Positions 8,201 through 15,928 of a stretch of 64,000 nt of DNA are shown here, piece after piece. Every line of letters begins with the position of its first letter. Position 1 is the first letter of the stretch. The notes under the pieces are model-generated. The model worked only from the letters and a program-made list of their open reading frames with translations, was not told where the DNA came from and searched no databases. Made by a program: the position numbers and the translations under genes. This stretch comes from Streptomyces liangshanensis. Its GTDB lineage: Bacteria > Actinomycetota > Actinomycetes > Streptomycetales > Streptomycetaceae. The stretch covers positions 2,407,001-2,471,000 of the forward strand of contig NZ_CP050177.1 of assembly GCF_011694815.1 (NCBI RefSeq), read 5' to 3'.

Positions 8201-9626
8201 TGCGGACAGCCATGTCAACGGCCCACTCGACCTGGTTGGAGGTCGGCTGCAGGGCCTGGGCGTCGACATCGTTGCGGGCCACCGAGCACCAGGCATCCGT
8301 ATCGACCGGATCGTGCGCCCGCGAATCGTCGGCAGCCGCCGCCATCGCACTCATCGTTGACGTCTGCGGCTTCGACGAGCCGGTCAGCGCCGGTGACGGC
8401 TTGCTCCCCGCGGTAACGCCGGGTTCGGCGGCCTTCTGCTTCGTGCGCCGGCCCGTGCTCGGCGCCGTGCTGGTGATGGTCAGCACATGACTGGTCCGGC
8501 CCAGCGTTCTTTCCGCGGCCGGTTCGGTGGTCTCGGTCTTGGTGAAGCCGCGGCCCGCGCTGGTGATGTGGTCAACGCCTGCCTGCACGGCCGGGGAGAC
8601 CACCGGGTCGACGGCGAGGCGACCGCGGGTGGAGACCTCCGCGTCGGGTGAGACCTTCAGCGCCTTGACACCGCTCGCCGCGAAGTTCTTCTCCCGCGTC
8701 GCCGTACCGGTGAGGTAGACCGTCCCGTCCATGCCCTGGCGCAGATTCATCTCCGCCAACTTGCCACTCGCGACGGTCGCTCTCCTGCCGCGGGCGTAGG
8801 TGTGCACGCCGGCGACGGTGTTATCGGTCCGGTCGAGATAGGTGACCGTGCCGTCACCAGCCACACGGATACCGTACGGGGCGTGCTTCGTGGCCGCGAG
8901 TTCGTCGACCTCGCCCTTGCGGTCGATGTGGACGAGCCTGTTTCCGGAGGCGGCGACAGCACCGTCGTCGGTGGGGACAGCGGAGGTGATCTCGCCCGTC
9001 GCGGTGGTGTTCGCGACAGTGGCGCCCTTGGTGTTCACCGTGACCAGGCGTGTCTTGGTGTCGCGGAGCGCGGTGAAAACTGCGGTGTGGGTGGTGGGGC
9101 TGCAGGTGGGGTCGAAGTACGCCAACGACGCCGTGAAGGGCAGCTTGGTCACGCTGCCGTCATCGAGATTCACGATCGCGGTGAACGCGCCACCCATCAT
9201 GAGGTCCGGCTTGTTGGTGAAAGTACGGGGTGCGTAGACAACGGCCGCGTAGTGGTCGTTCATCACGCACTGGTTGCCGATCCAGGTGTCGGCCGGTAGC
9301 TGCGGCTCACTCAACACCGCTACGGTCTTCCAGTCGTAGCCAGATGTGCTGTCAGCGACCAGGAGATGGAGTCCATCGCTGTCGGCCGCAGCGGTCACTG
9401 CCCGGTCGGCCGATGCCTTCCAGCCCTTCCCGAGAACCGTGTCACGGTCCTTCAACGGGACTCCCGACGACGAGGACCTCTTTTCCGACGCGGTGACCTT
9501 TTCCCGTATCGAGCCCTTGGGTGGTTTCGGTATCGACGCTTGCGCGGTGCTGACAGTGAGGGTGGACGCGATCAACGCGACTGCCATGACGGCAACCGGT
9601 ATTCTCGCTTTCTTCCGGAATCTCAA
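5256..9626 (-). CDS. Giant secreted protein: propeller-like, transglycosylase-like, golvesin-like and C-terminal NucA/NucB nuclease domains
   Basis: A protein of about 1456 residues with a signal peptide (RFRKKARIPVAVMAVALIA, cleavage after A-Q-A near residue 32). Residues about 75-400 look like a repeat-built beta structure, possibly a propeller. Residues about 455-680 resemble a lytic-transglycosylase/lysozyme fold: a candidate catalytic Glu526 in AQESNLWQAE, then GYGVGQV near residue 573, and AVWNYNLGFN near 650 in place of the usual Y-N-A-G. A Cys-rich segment follows. A golvesin/Xly-like binding module lies at about 930-1032 (GDWKLNSAI to AFVPGD). The last 210 residues match the actinobacterial NucA/NucB deoxyribonuclease pattern (I-R-C-D, later V-I-C-P-R, then SCDELAFAASYN near 1357). 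The TTG at 9626 is chosen for its AAGGAG site and because it directly precedes the signal peptide. The gene is last in a run of genes led by a MacB-type transporter. Predicted exported wall-acting nuclease; activity is inferred. Confidence 0.72.
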   Translation of the reverse strand: MRFRKKARIPVAVMAVALIASTLTVSTAQASIPKPPKGSIREKVTASEKRSSSSGVPLKDRDTVLGKGWKASADRAVTAAADSDGLHLLVADSTSGYDWKTVAVLSEPQLPADTWIGNQCVMNDHYAAVVYAPRTFTNKPDLMMGGAFTAIVNLDDGSVTKLPFTASLAYFDPTCSPTTHTAVFTALRDTKTRLVTVNTKGATVANTTATGEITSAVPTDDGAVAASGNRLVHIDRKGEVDELAATKHAPYGIRVAGDGTVTYLDRTDNTVAGVHTYARGRRATVASGKLAEMNLRQGMDGTVYLTGTATREKNFAASGVKALKVSPDAEVSTRGRLAVDPVVSPAVQAGVDHITSAGRGFTKTETTEPAAERTLGRTSHVLTITSTAPSTGRRTKQKAAEPGVTAGSKPSPALTGSSKPQTSTMSAMAAAADDSRAHDPVDTDAWCSVARNDVDAQALQPTSNQVEWAVDMAVRNNLRSGYITQGGWRAQTGLGTIDPQGMFPRPDLVTGGTIPAQVELGVLAQESNLWQAESGAIPGQMGSPLAAVDGYYGHQTGGSLTDFWAIHWNLSDCGYGVGQVTDGMRKAGFEKEGEHSRPVATQRAIAIDYTTNIAASLYILADKWNEVHKAGQTIAVNNDNPAKPENWFTAVWNYNLGFNAKADEATNGSWGLGWYNNPANPVYPASRLAFMNTDIDPLAAKDAAQPQKWPYEEKVMGWAAWSIDTGHSYATSGRQDWPGEAGFSSAGFRPAYWNGSDLPYAFEGSARYNRAHVAPPLDTFCNAKNNCDTAHPPDCPDAACYTQYWWNAPNATWKSDCATTCGFENVKYQTLISEPGRGYRLQYGTPVCSGAPSGAKVVASVPAGTNTWSDCGTTTTAGSFQFTFYPDPSATGPGLGAYDAKADLHQIGGGYQGHFWYTHARDAAHLGGDGGRMTILGDWKLNSAITGSQAKVYVHVPDTGAQVSNATYRIITPFGAVNKTVNQGNSANQWVSLGAYNFKDQAPEVQLSNATSDGTAEKDVAYDAVAFVPGDYSGMPSIAFADPDVSAPQPGDITTPEDMTPEATSQGLEPLDSIQREFSSPVNTYVPWCAAKPFGFRDNRKVWTNRTEACIKGQFGFIKSVDGRVTGTATFDFQAEMKVHPDSIGWNTAFKFKLVEATGEAATEAIFVDVNDVCSLDCTRNGPRTEDNGLWWQFDLGDRHTYSMSQIWRWGESRPADLLFPGWSMTGDIGGILTENEAKVGTEGPKAQIRCDSTVPGASPGCVFDQYSPTYVMNSKKFPAAAAHAWLAQNKLPGHFGSKAFDTPLTYLGSGVMSPTNPAKKQSTANREVICPRSWARNTDATLSPELDEGSDPDTYSCDELAFAASYNSAGMAGGFNPVDSGDQCLQTYAKRGDNGVWTLRPDLRYPLPTWNEKCGRATMSKNQNVQSMRPFGAFITRNRLMDKDDYWLDLNGFTP

Positions 9627-9706
9627 AGCATCTCCTTGGACTTCATGCGCGCCACGCCATGTGGCGAACGCTCGACGTGAGTTGGTCCGAAGCGTGCGGG
9701 GAGCGG

Positions 9707-10921
9707 CTAGTGGCGTAGTGCCTCGACGGGCTGGATACGGCTGGCCCGCCACGCGGGATAGAGACCCGCGAGCAGGCCGGTGAAGAGGCCGATGCCAGGC
9801 GCGGCGGCGACGGTCGCGAAGGAGATCACGGGGGTCCAGTCACGCGCGACGGCGACGATGACCACGGTGAGGGTGCCGAGCGAGGTGCCGATCAGACCGC
9901 CGAGTGTGCCGAGTACCGCTGACTCGGTGAGGAACTGGGCGGTGATGTGGCGACTGCGGGCGCCCAGCGCACGGCGCAGGCCGATCTCGCCGGTGCGCTC
10001 CAGCACCGCGACCAGGGTTGTATTGGCGATGCCGATCGTACCGATGAACAAACAAATCACGGCTAGCAGGAGAAACAGCTCGTCGAGGTCCCCGGACACC
10101 GCGCTGCGCAAGGTCCGGGGGTCGGGCGGAGGAATCGCTTTGAAGTAGTCGGGATGGGCCGGATCCAGCGCGACCGGTGCTTCCGCCGCGACCTGGACCG
10201 CGGCACCGGGCGCCGTGGAGATGAGCATCTTGGCGTCGCTCTTGGGCGCGCCCCAGAGCTGCTCGGCGGTCGAGCGGGGCACCACGACGGACAGCAGGAG
10301 GTCCGCCTTGCGTTTCACGTCGCTGACGATGCCCACGACGGTGAAGGCCTCGTCGCCGATGAAGACAGCCGGATGGGTCTCAAGCGTGGTGATGCCGAGC
10401 CGCGAAGCCACGCCGGCGCCGACAACGGCGACTTGCTGGTCGGTCCTGTCGTGCCAGCGGTCGAAGAGCCGCCCCTCGACCAGGGTGGGTTCGGCCGCCT
10501 CGAGTACGCCGGAGGAGGCGGCGACGACCTGCGTGTTGCCGTTGGAGCCCGCGGCGGTGATCGGCGACGCCCGTACCGCGTGGTCCTCGTCCAGTTGGAC
10601 GGACCAGTAGACGCCCGCGTGCTCGACCCCGTTGAGCTGCTCCACCCTGGTGTCGGCGTCCGACGGGAAGGCGAGAACGCTGAACTCGTCCTGTTCGCCC
10701 GCGACATCCTCGACCGTCACTTCGGTCGCGCTCAGCAGGCTGAACCGCTCGTCGATCTGCGAGGATGCGGTCGCGGTGAGACCGAGGATGGCGACGAACG
10801 CCCCGACACCGAGCAAGGTGCCCACGGAGGTGAGCGCCGCGCGGGCCGGACGTTGCAGAATTCCGGCAAGCGATTCGGAGAGCAGGTCCTGCCAGGGCAG
10901 ACGTGAGCGCGGGGGCTTCAT
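9707..10921 (-). CDS. MacB/FtsX-type ABC transporter permease
   Basis: A 404-residue permease. One transmembrane helix near residues 30-50 is followed by a large extracellular MacB-type core domain (about 50-270) and three C-terminal helices of the FtsX domain (LLAVICLFIGTIGIANTTL, then the E-R-T-G-E-I-G-L-R-R-A-L-G-A coupling motif, and a last hydrophobic pair). It ends with the family hallmark G-L-Y-P-A-W-R-A-S-R-I-Q-P-V-E-A-L-R. The ATG overlaps the ATPase stop (ATGA). MacB-type permeases act as mechanotransmitters moving peptides, antibiotics or proteins across the envelope. About 80 bp separate it from the large secreted-nuclease gene. Cargo is unknown. Confidence 0.9.
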   Translation of the reverse strand: MKPPRSRLPWQDLLSESLAGILQRPARAALTSVGTLLGVGAFVAILGLTATASSQIDERFSLLSATEVTVEDVAGEQDEFSVLAFPSDADTRVEQLNGVEHAGVYWSVQLDEDHAVRASPITAAGSNGNTQVVAASSGVLEAAEPTLVEGRLFDRWHDRTDQQVAVVGAGVASRLGITTLETHPAVFIGDEAFTVVGIVSDVKRKADLLLSVVVPRSTAEQLWGAPKSDAKMLISTAPGAAVQVAAEAPVALDPAHPDYFKAIPPPDPRTLRSAVSGDLDELFLLLAVICLFIGTIGIANTTLVAVLERTGEIGLRRALGARSRHITAQFLTESAVLGTLGGLIGTSLGTLTVVIVAVARDWTPVISFATVAAAPGIGLFTGLLAGLYPAWRASRIQPVEALRH

Positions 10922-11622
10922 TCCTTCACCCGTTCGGTCATTTTGCCGTCGCGGATGGTCAGAGTGCGACAACCTCGTTGCGCGACCGCGGTGTCGTGGG
11001 TGATGACCAGAACGGTCATCCCGGCCTGATTGAGGTCTTCGAGAAGCCCAAGAATCGTATCGGCGGTCGCGGTGTCGAGGTTGCCGGTCGGCTCGTCGCA
11101 CAACAGCAGAGAGGGTCCTCCGACCAAGGCCCGGGCGATCGCCACGCGTTGGCGCTCCCCGCCGGACAAGGTCGTGGGGAGCGCCTCCACCCGGTGCCCC
11201 AGGCCCACTCGGAGGAGAGCCTGCCGTGCGAGGTCACCGCGTGCCTTACGGGGAGTGCCGTTGTAGACGAGAGCGAGTGCCACGTTTTCCACCGCGGTGC
11301 GATGAGGCAGCAGGTGGAACGACTGGAAGACGAAGCCGATGCGTTGCCCGCGCAGAGCCGTGCGATCGCGGTCACGGAGATTGACGGTGTCGAAGCCGTC
11401 CAGCAGGTAACTGCCCCTGGTAGGAATGTCGAGAAGGCCCACGATGTTGAGGAACGTCGACTTGCCGGCCCCCGAGGGCCCGACGACGGTGACGAACTCT
11501 CCTTGATGAACCGTCAGGTCGCAGCCGTCGAGGGCCGTGAACGGGGGCGGTCCCGGATAGCGAAGGCCAGCCTGCCGCAGTTCGATGACCGGAGGCCTCC
11601 CGGGCTGGTCGTCGCCCATCAC
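10918..11622 (-). CDS. ABC transporter ATPase, MacB/LolD type
   Basis: A 234-residue ATP-hydrolysing subunit with all motifs in order: Walker A GPSGAGKST near residue 50, Q-loop F-V-F-Q-S-F near 97, signature LSGGERQRVA near 154, Walker B LLLCDEPTGNLD near 175 and an H-loop I-T-H-D near 209. The spacing and the L-L-P-H-R-T-A-V-E-N-V segment are typical of the MacB/LolD subfamily. GTG at 11622 (GGAG 5 nt upstream) and the adjacent ATG at 11619 are both possible; the overlap with the adaptor stop (TGATG) signals coupling. It energises the adjoining permease. Confidence 0.92.
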   Translation of the reverse strand: MMGDDQPGRPPVIELRQAGLRYPGPPPFTALDGCDLTVHQGEFVTVVGPSGAGKSTFLNIVGLLDIPTRGSYLLDGFDTVNLRDRDRTALRGQRIGFVFQSFHLLPHRTAVENVALALVYNGTPRKARGDLARQALLRVGLGHRVEALPTTLSGGERQRVAIARALVGGPSLLLCDEPTGNLDTATADTILGLLEDLNQAGMTVLVITHDTAVAQRGCRTLTIRDGKMTERVKE

Positions 11623-12998
11623 CTGGACTCCGGTGGAGCCTGCACTCCGGTGATGACCCGGTCCCCCTCCGCCAGCCGCCCCCCGGCGGCGGGGCGTACT
11701 TCGACATAGCCGTCACCGCTGGCTCCGGCCCTGACGGGAACCCTGCGCTGATGGCTCGTCCTGTCCACCACGACCACAGAGGTCTTTCCGTCCGCCGCGG
11801 CGAAGACCGCGGTGACCGGGACAACGATGGCCTTGCCACCGGTGGATGCCGCCTGGACCGTGAGGCGCAGGTCCTGTCCCGCAAGCCTCGCGTCCAGGTC
11901 CTTCTCCGGCTTCACAGCCATCCGGTAGCCGCTGGGGCCGGAGTTCGGCTGGACGGCGCCGCCGCCCTCCGGCTGCTGATCCGAAGTGATCGTGTCACCG
12001 ACGGAAACCACGACCCCGGACGCGCTCATCCCCGTCAGTTCGGATTCGATGTCGACCTTCTGACCGACTCGCACGAGGCCCCTCTGCTGCTGCCGCAGAA
12101 AGCCGTGCACCACCAGGGCACCGGAGGACACAGTGAGAACGGGACCGGAGACTGTCGCGCCCACCGTGGTCGTGACCGTGTCGACACGGGCGGGAAAGCG
12201 CTTCAGGAACACCACCTCGGCAGCCGGCAGCATGGGGCCGCTCTTGGCCAGGGTGCCGGCCAGTTGCTCTTCGGCCTTGCGTAGATCCTCCTCCGCCCGC
12301 TCCGTCCGCCGGTCGGCTTCCTTGTCGCCGCCGCCCTTGACAGCATCACGGGAATCCTCCATGGCGCGCTGCGCCGCGGTCACGGCGTCCCGGGCGCTCT
12401 CCACGGCGGCGTCGCCGTCCGGATCGGCGGGCATCGGGTCGTACCCGACACTTTGGTAGAGCATGGCGAGAGCGGACTTCGTGCCGCTCCCGAAGTGACC
12501 CTTGGCGTCCGCGCCTGATCCATGGCCCAGTTTCTCGAGGGCCCTTTGGAGTTGGGCGACGTCGTCCCCCTCGGCGCCCGGCTTGAGATCCCGGTACACA
12601 GGCAGGTTTCCCTCGAGGGCGATCACCGGCCGGCCCGAGACCTCCAGCAGCACCTGACCGGCTTTGATCTTCGCCCCGGAGAGCAGCGGCAGCTTCGTCA
12701 CCACCGCCGCCCCTGCTTCACTGCCCCCTGAGGGAGCCACCGACACGGATTGTTCGGCCGTCGCCGTGCCGCGCACGATCACGGAGTCGGTCAGTACGCG
12801 GCGCTCCACAGGAGCGGTGAGAACACTGGGCACAGGAGGTACGGAATCCGCGACGGCCTGGGCCGGGGACTTGATCATTTGAGCGGCCGTCAGCCCCGCG
12901 CCGGAGACCAGCACGGCCCCCGCCGCCACGCCAGTCACCCACCGGCGCCGGCTCACCAGGCCGGGAAATGCCGACCGGGGTTCCTTTTCCTTGTCCAT
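11619..12998 (-). CDS. Membrane-fusion-like adaptor with peptidoglycan-binding domain
   Basis: A 459-residue envelope protein. A single N-terminal transmembrane segment lies at about residues 20-40. It is followed by adaptor-type beta-barrel and lipoyl-like strands (near 60-125), then a peptidoglycan-binding module (L-K-P-G-A-E-G-D-D-V-A-Q-L-Q-R-A-L near 138, G-H-F-G-S-G-T near 165). A charged coiled-coil hairpin (about 195-250) precedes C-terminal HlyD-like beta domains. This architecture is the Gram-positive counterpart of MacA, with the wall-binding domain perhaps anchoring the pump to peptidoglycan. It is translationally coupled to the ATPase gene. Family assignment is firm; the transported substrate is not known. 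Confidence 0.85.
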   Translation of the reverse strand: MDKEKEPRSAFPGLVSRRRWVTGVAAGAVLVSGAGLTAAQMIKSPAQAVADSVPPVPSVLTAPVERRVLTDSVIVRGTATAEQSVSVAPSGGSEAGAAVVTKLPLLSGAKIKAGQVLLEVSGRPVIALEGNLPVYRDLKPGAEGDDVAQLQRALEKLGHGSGADAKGHFGSGTKSALAMLYQSVGYDPMPADPDGDAAVESARDAVTAAQRAMEDSRDAVKGGGDKEADRRTERAEEDLRKAEEQLAGTLAKSGPMLPAAEVVFLKRFPARVDTVTTTVGATVSGPVLTVSSGALVVHGFLRQQQRGLVRVGQKVDIESELTGMSASGVVVSVGDTITSDQQPEGGGAVQPNSGPSGYRMAVKPEKDLDARLAGQDLRLTVQAASTGGKAIVVPVTAVFAAADGKTSVVVVDRTSHQRRVPVRAGASGDGYVEVRPAAGGRLAEGDRVITGVQAPPESR

Positions 12999-13025
12999 AC
13001 TCCCCCCAACCCCGTCTGCTCCGCC

Positions 13026-14003
13026 CTAGCCGCGGAGCACTCTTTCAGCGGCCTTCACCGCTGCCGTGTTCTTCTTCTTGAGTTCATCCAGGGCAAGGGC
13101 GTTCTGCGCGATCTGCTCGTGCTGGATCGAGGTCTCCTCCTCGAACCAGATCTTGACCAGGTCGGTTTGCTTCTTGCAGTCGATGTCCGCGATCGCCGTG
13201 GCTATTTCTGCCTGGGAGGCCTGTCCGTTCCCGGAGGAGGGGTTGAGTTTCACGGCGTCATAAGGATCAGCAACGTCGTAGCCGCTCTTCTTCATGCAGT
13301 CGGACCAGTCCTTGATGGCCGACCGCACCTTGGGGCGCTCCTGTGATTTCGTCTGGCTCTCGTACGCGAGCGTCTCGGGGAGGCTCCCGTCCAGACGTCC
13401 ACCTACCTTGGCGAACGAGGATCCCGCGCAACCGTCCTTGGGGATCTTCTTTCCCTTGTACGTGTCCGGAGCGAGCTCCGCGTTGGGCCCTCGGCCCTTA
13501 CGGCCGGTCAGAACAGCGACGGCTGCTTCGCTGAGCTGGGGACCCTGCGGGCGCGCTTCTTCGGATTCCGACAACTGGTAGCCATATCGTGCGGCGGTCT
13601 CACGGTCCGTGATGCCGTAGCGCCGGGGCATGTTCATGCTGTTGTTACTCGGCGGCGGATTCGTTCCCGCCGGGGGGAACTTGATGTCGAACCCGAAGCC
13701 CGCCATGCACTCTTCCTGGAGATTCCGTCCCGCCTGCTCAACGGTGACGGACTCCTCGTAGGACTGCATATACGTCTCCAGCGGCAGCACAAGCCCTTTC
13801 GCCAGCCCGGTTCTCGGAATAGCGGCCGGCCAGGCACCCCTCTCCACGAGAGGAGTGCCTGCTCGACCGACGGCGCCGGGAGGCTCGCCAGGCCCCTTCG
13901 TACTCGATGTGTCGCAGGCGCTCGCACCTGCCACCACGATGCCGACGAGCCCCAGGACCGCACTGCCCCGACCGAAGGCATGACGCATCCGCGATCGCCT
14001 CAT
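13026..14003 (-). CDS. Putative lipoprotein of the transporter locus
   Basis: A 325-residue protein with an N-terminal Arg-rich stretch, a hydrophobic helix and a lipobox-like A-S-A-C at about residues 27-30, predicting diacylglycerol attachment on the outer membrane face. The rest is soluble and charged, with Cys residues near 95, 195, 240 and 275 and a Lys-rich C-terminus. No family was recognised. A second in-frame ATG at 13988 could be the start. It ends 28 bp before the adaptor gene in the same direction, so it probably belongs to the same operon and may act with the transporter or its exported protein. Confidence 0.75.
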   Translation of the reverse strand: MRRSRMRHAFGRGSAVLGLVGIVVAGASACDTSSTKGPGEPPGAVGRAGTPLVERGAWPAAIPRTGLAKGLVLPLETYMQSYEESVTVEQAGRNLQEECMAGFGFDIKFPPAGTNPPPSNNSMNMPRRYGITDRETAARYGYQLSESEEARPQGPQLSEAAVAVLTGRKGRGPNAELAPDTYKGKKIPKDGCAGSSFAKVGGRLDGSLPETLAYESQTKSQERPKVRSAIKDWSDCMKKSGYDVADPYDAVKLNPSSGNGQASQAEIATAIADIDCKKQTDLVKIWFEEETSIQHEQIAQNALALDELKKKNTAAVKAAERVLRG

Positions 14004-14055
14004 CTTGCCGTACCTATTTCTTGAGTGAGATGTGCACCGGCGCCCCGAAGCCCAG

Positions 14056-14547
14056 TTACGCGAAATGCTGGGAGGCGTTGTTGTTCTTCAGGGCGGCAAT
14101 GAAATTCTCCGCCACGAAGCACCCGCCGGCATGCTCGAAGAGCTGAGCCGTGCCGGTGTAACCGGAGTTGAAATAGACTCGGTAGTTGTCCGCGTCAGCG
14201 CAGTTGGTCGCGGATGCGGCGTTGTTCTTCACCGACGTCCCGCTCCCGTCACCCGGCCCGAAGACAAATACATAGTCGACTGCCGTCGCCCCGTTGTAGC
14301 TGATGGTCTGCCCGGCATAGTTGTAAACGTTGCCGTAGAACGTCGCCAAGGCGCTGTTCGGGACTCCCGACGAGCGGTACTTGAGGTAAAGGTCACCACT
14401 GCTGCACCCCGCGTACGGACAGTTACTGTCGACGTACTTCGTGGTGTTCGCAGCTTCTGCCGACGTGGCGGGCAACAGCATTCCTGACGCGGCTATCGCC
14501 GCGGCACACACGACTCCAAGACGCTGACGCAGAGATCCTGACTTCAT
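14056..14547 (-). CDS. Small secreted protein, first gene of the transporter locus
   Basis: A 163-residue protein with a clear signal peptide (residues 1-33, ending S-A-E-A-A). The mature part is about 130 residues, rich in Asn, Gly, Ser and Tyr, with five cysteines (pattern C-P-Y-A-G-C, then one in N-C-A-D and one in G-G-C-F). The composition suggests a disulphide-bonded beta-rich domain. The ATG has an excellent GGGAGGAAACA ribosome site. It is the most upstream gene of the minus-strand run to 5256. It might be a cargo, an inhibitor or a marker protein; no family was recognised. Confidence 0.78.
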   Translation of the reverse strand: MKSGSLRQRLGVVCAAAIAASGMLLPATSAEAANTTKYVDSNCPYAGCSSGDLYLKYRSSGVPNSALATFYGNVYNYAGQTISYNGATAVDYVFVFGPGDGSGTSVKNNAASATNCADADNYRVYFNSGYTGTAQLFEHAGGCFVAENFIAALKNNNASQHFA

Positions 14548-15001
14548 TGTTTCCTCCCGTTATCAAGGCAGCCTGTCGAGAACATCGCCCATACGACGAA
14601 AAGAGCGGGCGCACGTGACAGGGGTGGACGCTATCCTCGTCGCGCGGCGAAGGTCCAGACCTTATTTCGCTGCCCCAGCCTTCCACCGCGCCCGAATTGG
14701 GCAGGTGAGCGGACTTGGTCGCCATATGGCACCTGCGGGAGCGTCAGAACGACTTCCGAAAATGACGATGTGTCAGATTGAACGCGCACAAGGGCAACTC
14801 GCGATCCGGCCGATGCGCGGACCCTTCTGCGTACACCCACGACTACACTGAGTTAGGTGTCATGCATCACACAGATATTTCAGGATCGGCTCCCGCGTCC
14901 GGGGCACGCCGGTCCGACGCGGGACGGCCGACCGAGTGAACGACAAAGGCCGACCAGCGCGTTCGCGCATGGTCGGCCTCCGTGCAGGGGAGAACCTGTG
15001 G
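14548..15001. other. Intergenic region without a convincing gene
   Basis: About 450 bp between the transporter-locus leader gene and DUF3817. It should hold the promoter of the minus-strand locus near 14548-14650, and it contains the DUF3817 terminator at 14947-14979. Short open frames here lack ribosome sites and codon bias. Confidence 0.5.
14947..14979 (-). terminator. Terminator downstream of DUF3817
   Basis: A perfect 10-bp stem (AGGCCGACCA at 14947 pairs with TGGTCGGCCT ending 14979) around a 13-nt loop. On the minus strand it is followed by TTTGTC, a short U tract, directly after the DUF3817 stop at 15002. Confidence 0.8.
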
Positions 15002-15340
15002 TTACACCTTTGCCGTGACGGGGGTCTCGTCGGTGAGTCTGGCGGCCAGTTCGCGGGTGACCTTGCGTTCCACGAAGAACGCGGCCGTGGGGACCGTGCC
15101 GGCCAGGAGGACCCAGATCTGGCGCTTGACCGGCCACTTCGCCTTGGCGCCGAGGTCGAAGGCGAAGACCAGGTAGACGATGTAGAGCCAGCCGTGGGCG
15201 ATGCCGACGACGCTGGTGAAGCCGCTCGCGCCGTCGATGTCCAGCACGTACTTGGCGATCACGCCGAGAGTCAGCAGGACCAGCAGCACACCGGTCACGT
15301 AGGCCATGACCCGGTAGCGGGTGAGCACGCTTCGTTTCAT
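15002..15340 (-). CDS. DUF3817 membrane protein (copy 1)
   Basis: A protein of about 112 residues with three hydrophobic helices: VMAYVTGVLLVLLTLGVIA, then G-W-L-Y-I-V-Y-L-V-F-A, then I-W-V-L-L-A-G-T-V-P-T. It has the family ending P-T-A-A-F-F-V-E-R-K. The ATG at 15340 is preferred over the GTG at 15391 because it gives the usual MKRSVLTRYR start and a TACGCT box lies 7 nt upstream, consistent with leaderless translation. It lies downstream of marR and the MFS gene in the same direction. A second DUF3817 gene is at 24816. The function of this family is unknown. Confidence 0.82.
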   Translation of the reverse strand: MKRSVLTRYRVMAYVTGVLLVLLTLGVIAKYVLDIDGASGFTSVVGIAHGWLYIVYLVFAFDLGAKAKWPVKRQIWVLLAGTVPTAAFFVERKVTRELAARLTDETPVTAKV

Positions 15341-15347
15341 GCGGACG

Positions 15348-15353
15348 AGCGTA
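15348..15353 (-). promoter_or_regulatory. Candidate -10 box for leaderless DUF3817 mRNA
   Basis: TACGCT on the minus strand, 7 nt before the ATG at 15340, with no ribosome site in between. It fits the TANNNT-plus-short-spacer pattern seen before several other starts in this window. Confidence 0.4.
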
Positions 15354-15408
15354 ACCGGCACGTTCCAGGCGATCTTCGCTGGGTCCTCCACCTACTTCGG
15401 CGGCGCCG

Positions 15409-15918
15409 CTACTCGTCCTCGAAGTCGTTCGCCGCGACCCGCAGCGGGCGCAGCATCGCGAAGATCTCGGCGCACTCCTCGGCGTCGTACGCGCCCAGGC
15501 CGAAGTCCATCCGCATCAGCTCCTGGGTGGCGGACTCGACCACCTCGCGGCCCTTGTCGGTGATGGAGGCGAGGGTGCCGCGCCCGTCGTTGGGGTTGGG
15601 ACGCTTGTCGACGAGACCGGACTTCACCAGGCGGTCGACGGTGTTGGTGACGGACGTCGGGTGGACCATCAGCCGCTCGCCGATCTTCGACATGGGCAGT
15701 TCGCCGGCCTTGGAGAAGGTGAGCAGCACCAGCGCCTCGTAGCGGGCGAAGGTCAGTCCGTACGGCTTGACCACGGCGTCGACCTCGGCGAGCAGGATCT
15801 GGTGGGCGCGCATGATCGAGGTGATCGCCCCCATGGAGGGCACCGGACCCCAGCGCTGCTGCCAGAGTTCGTCGGCGCGGGCGATCGGGTCGAAGGGAAG
15901 GCTGAGCGGCTTTGACAC
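15409..15918 (-). CDS. MarR-family transcriptional regulator
   Basis: A 169-residue winged-helix regulator. The N-terminal dimerisation helices include A-I-T-S-I-M-R-A-H-Q-I-L-L-A-E-V-D. The recognition region is L-P-M-S-K-I-G-E-R-L-M-V-H-P-T-S-V-T-N-T-V-D-R-L, followed by the wing D-K-R-P-N-P-N-D-G-R-G, and a C-terminal acidic helix. MarR proteins often repress adjacent efflux genes and respond to small aromatic compounds. The MFS exporter gene ends 10 bp upstream in the same direction, so the two are probably co-transcribed and may be functionally linked. Confidence 0.9.
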   Translation of the reverse strand: MSKPLSLPFDPIARADELWQQRWGPVPSMGAITSIMRAHQILLAEVDAVVKPYGLTFARYEALVLLTFSKAGELPMSKIGERLMVHPTSVTNTVDRLVKSGLVDKRPNPNDGRGTLASITDKGREVVESATQELMRMDFGLGAYDAEECAEIFAMLRPLRVAANDFEDE

Positions 15919-15928
15919 GGCCCCGACC

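Noticed and set aside
5256-9626. Phage tail or tape-measure protein because of the transglycosylase-like domain
   Set aside because: The protein has a signal peptide, a NucA/NucB-like end and no phage neighbours.
14615-14851. 78-codon open frame in the 14.5-15.0 kb gap
   Set aside because: No ribosome site, weak codon bias and no recognisable product.
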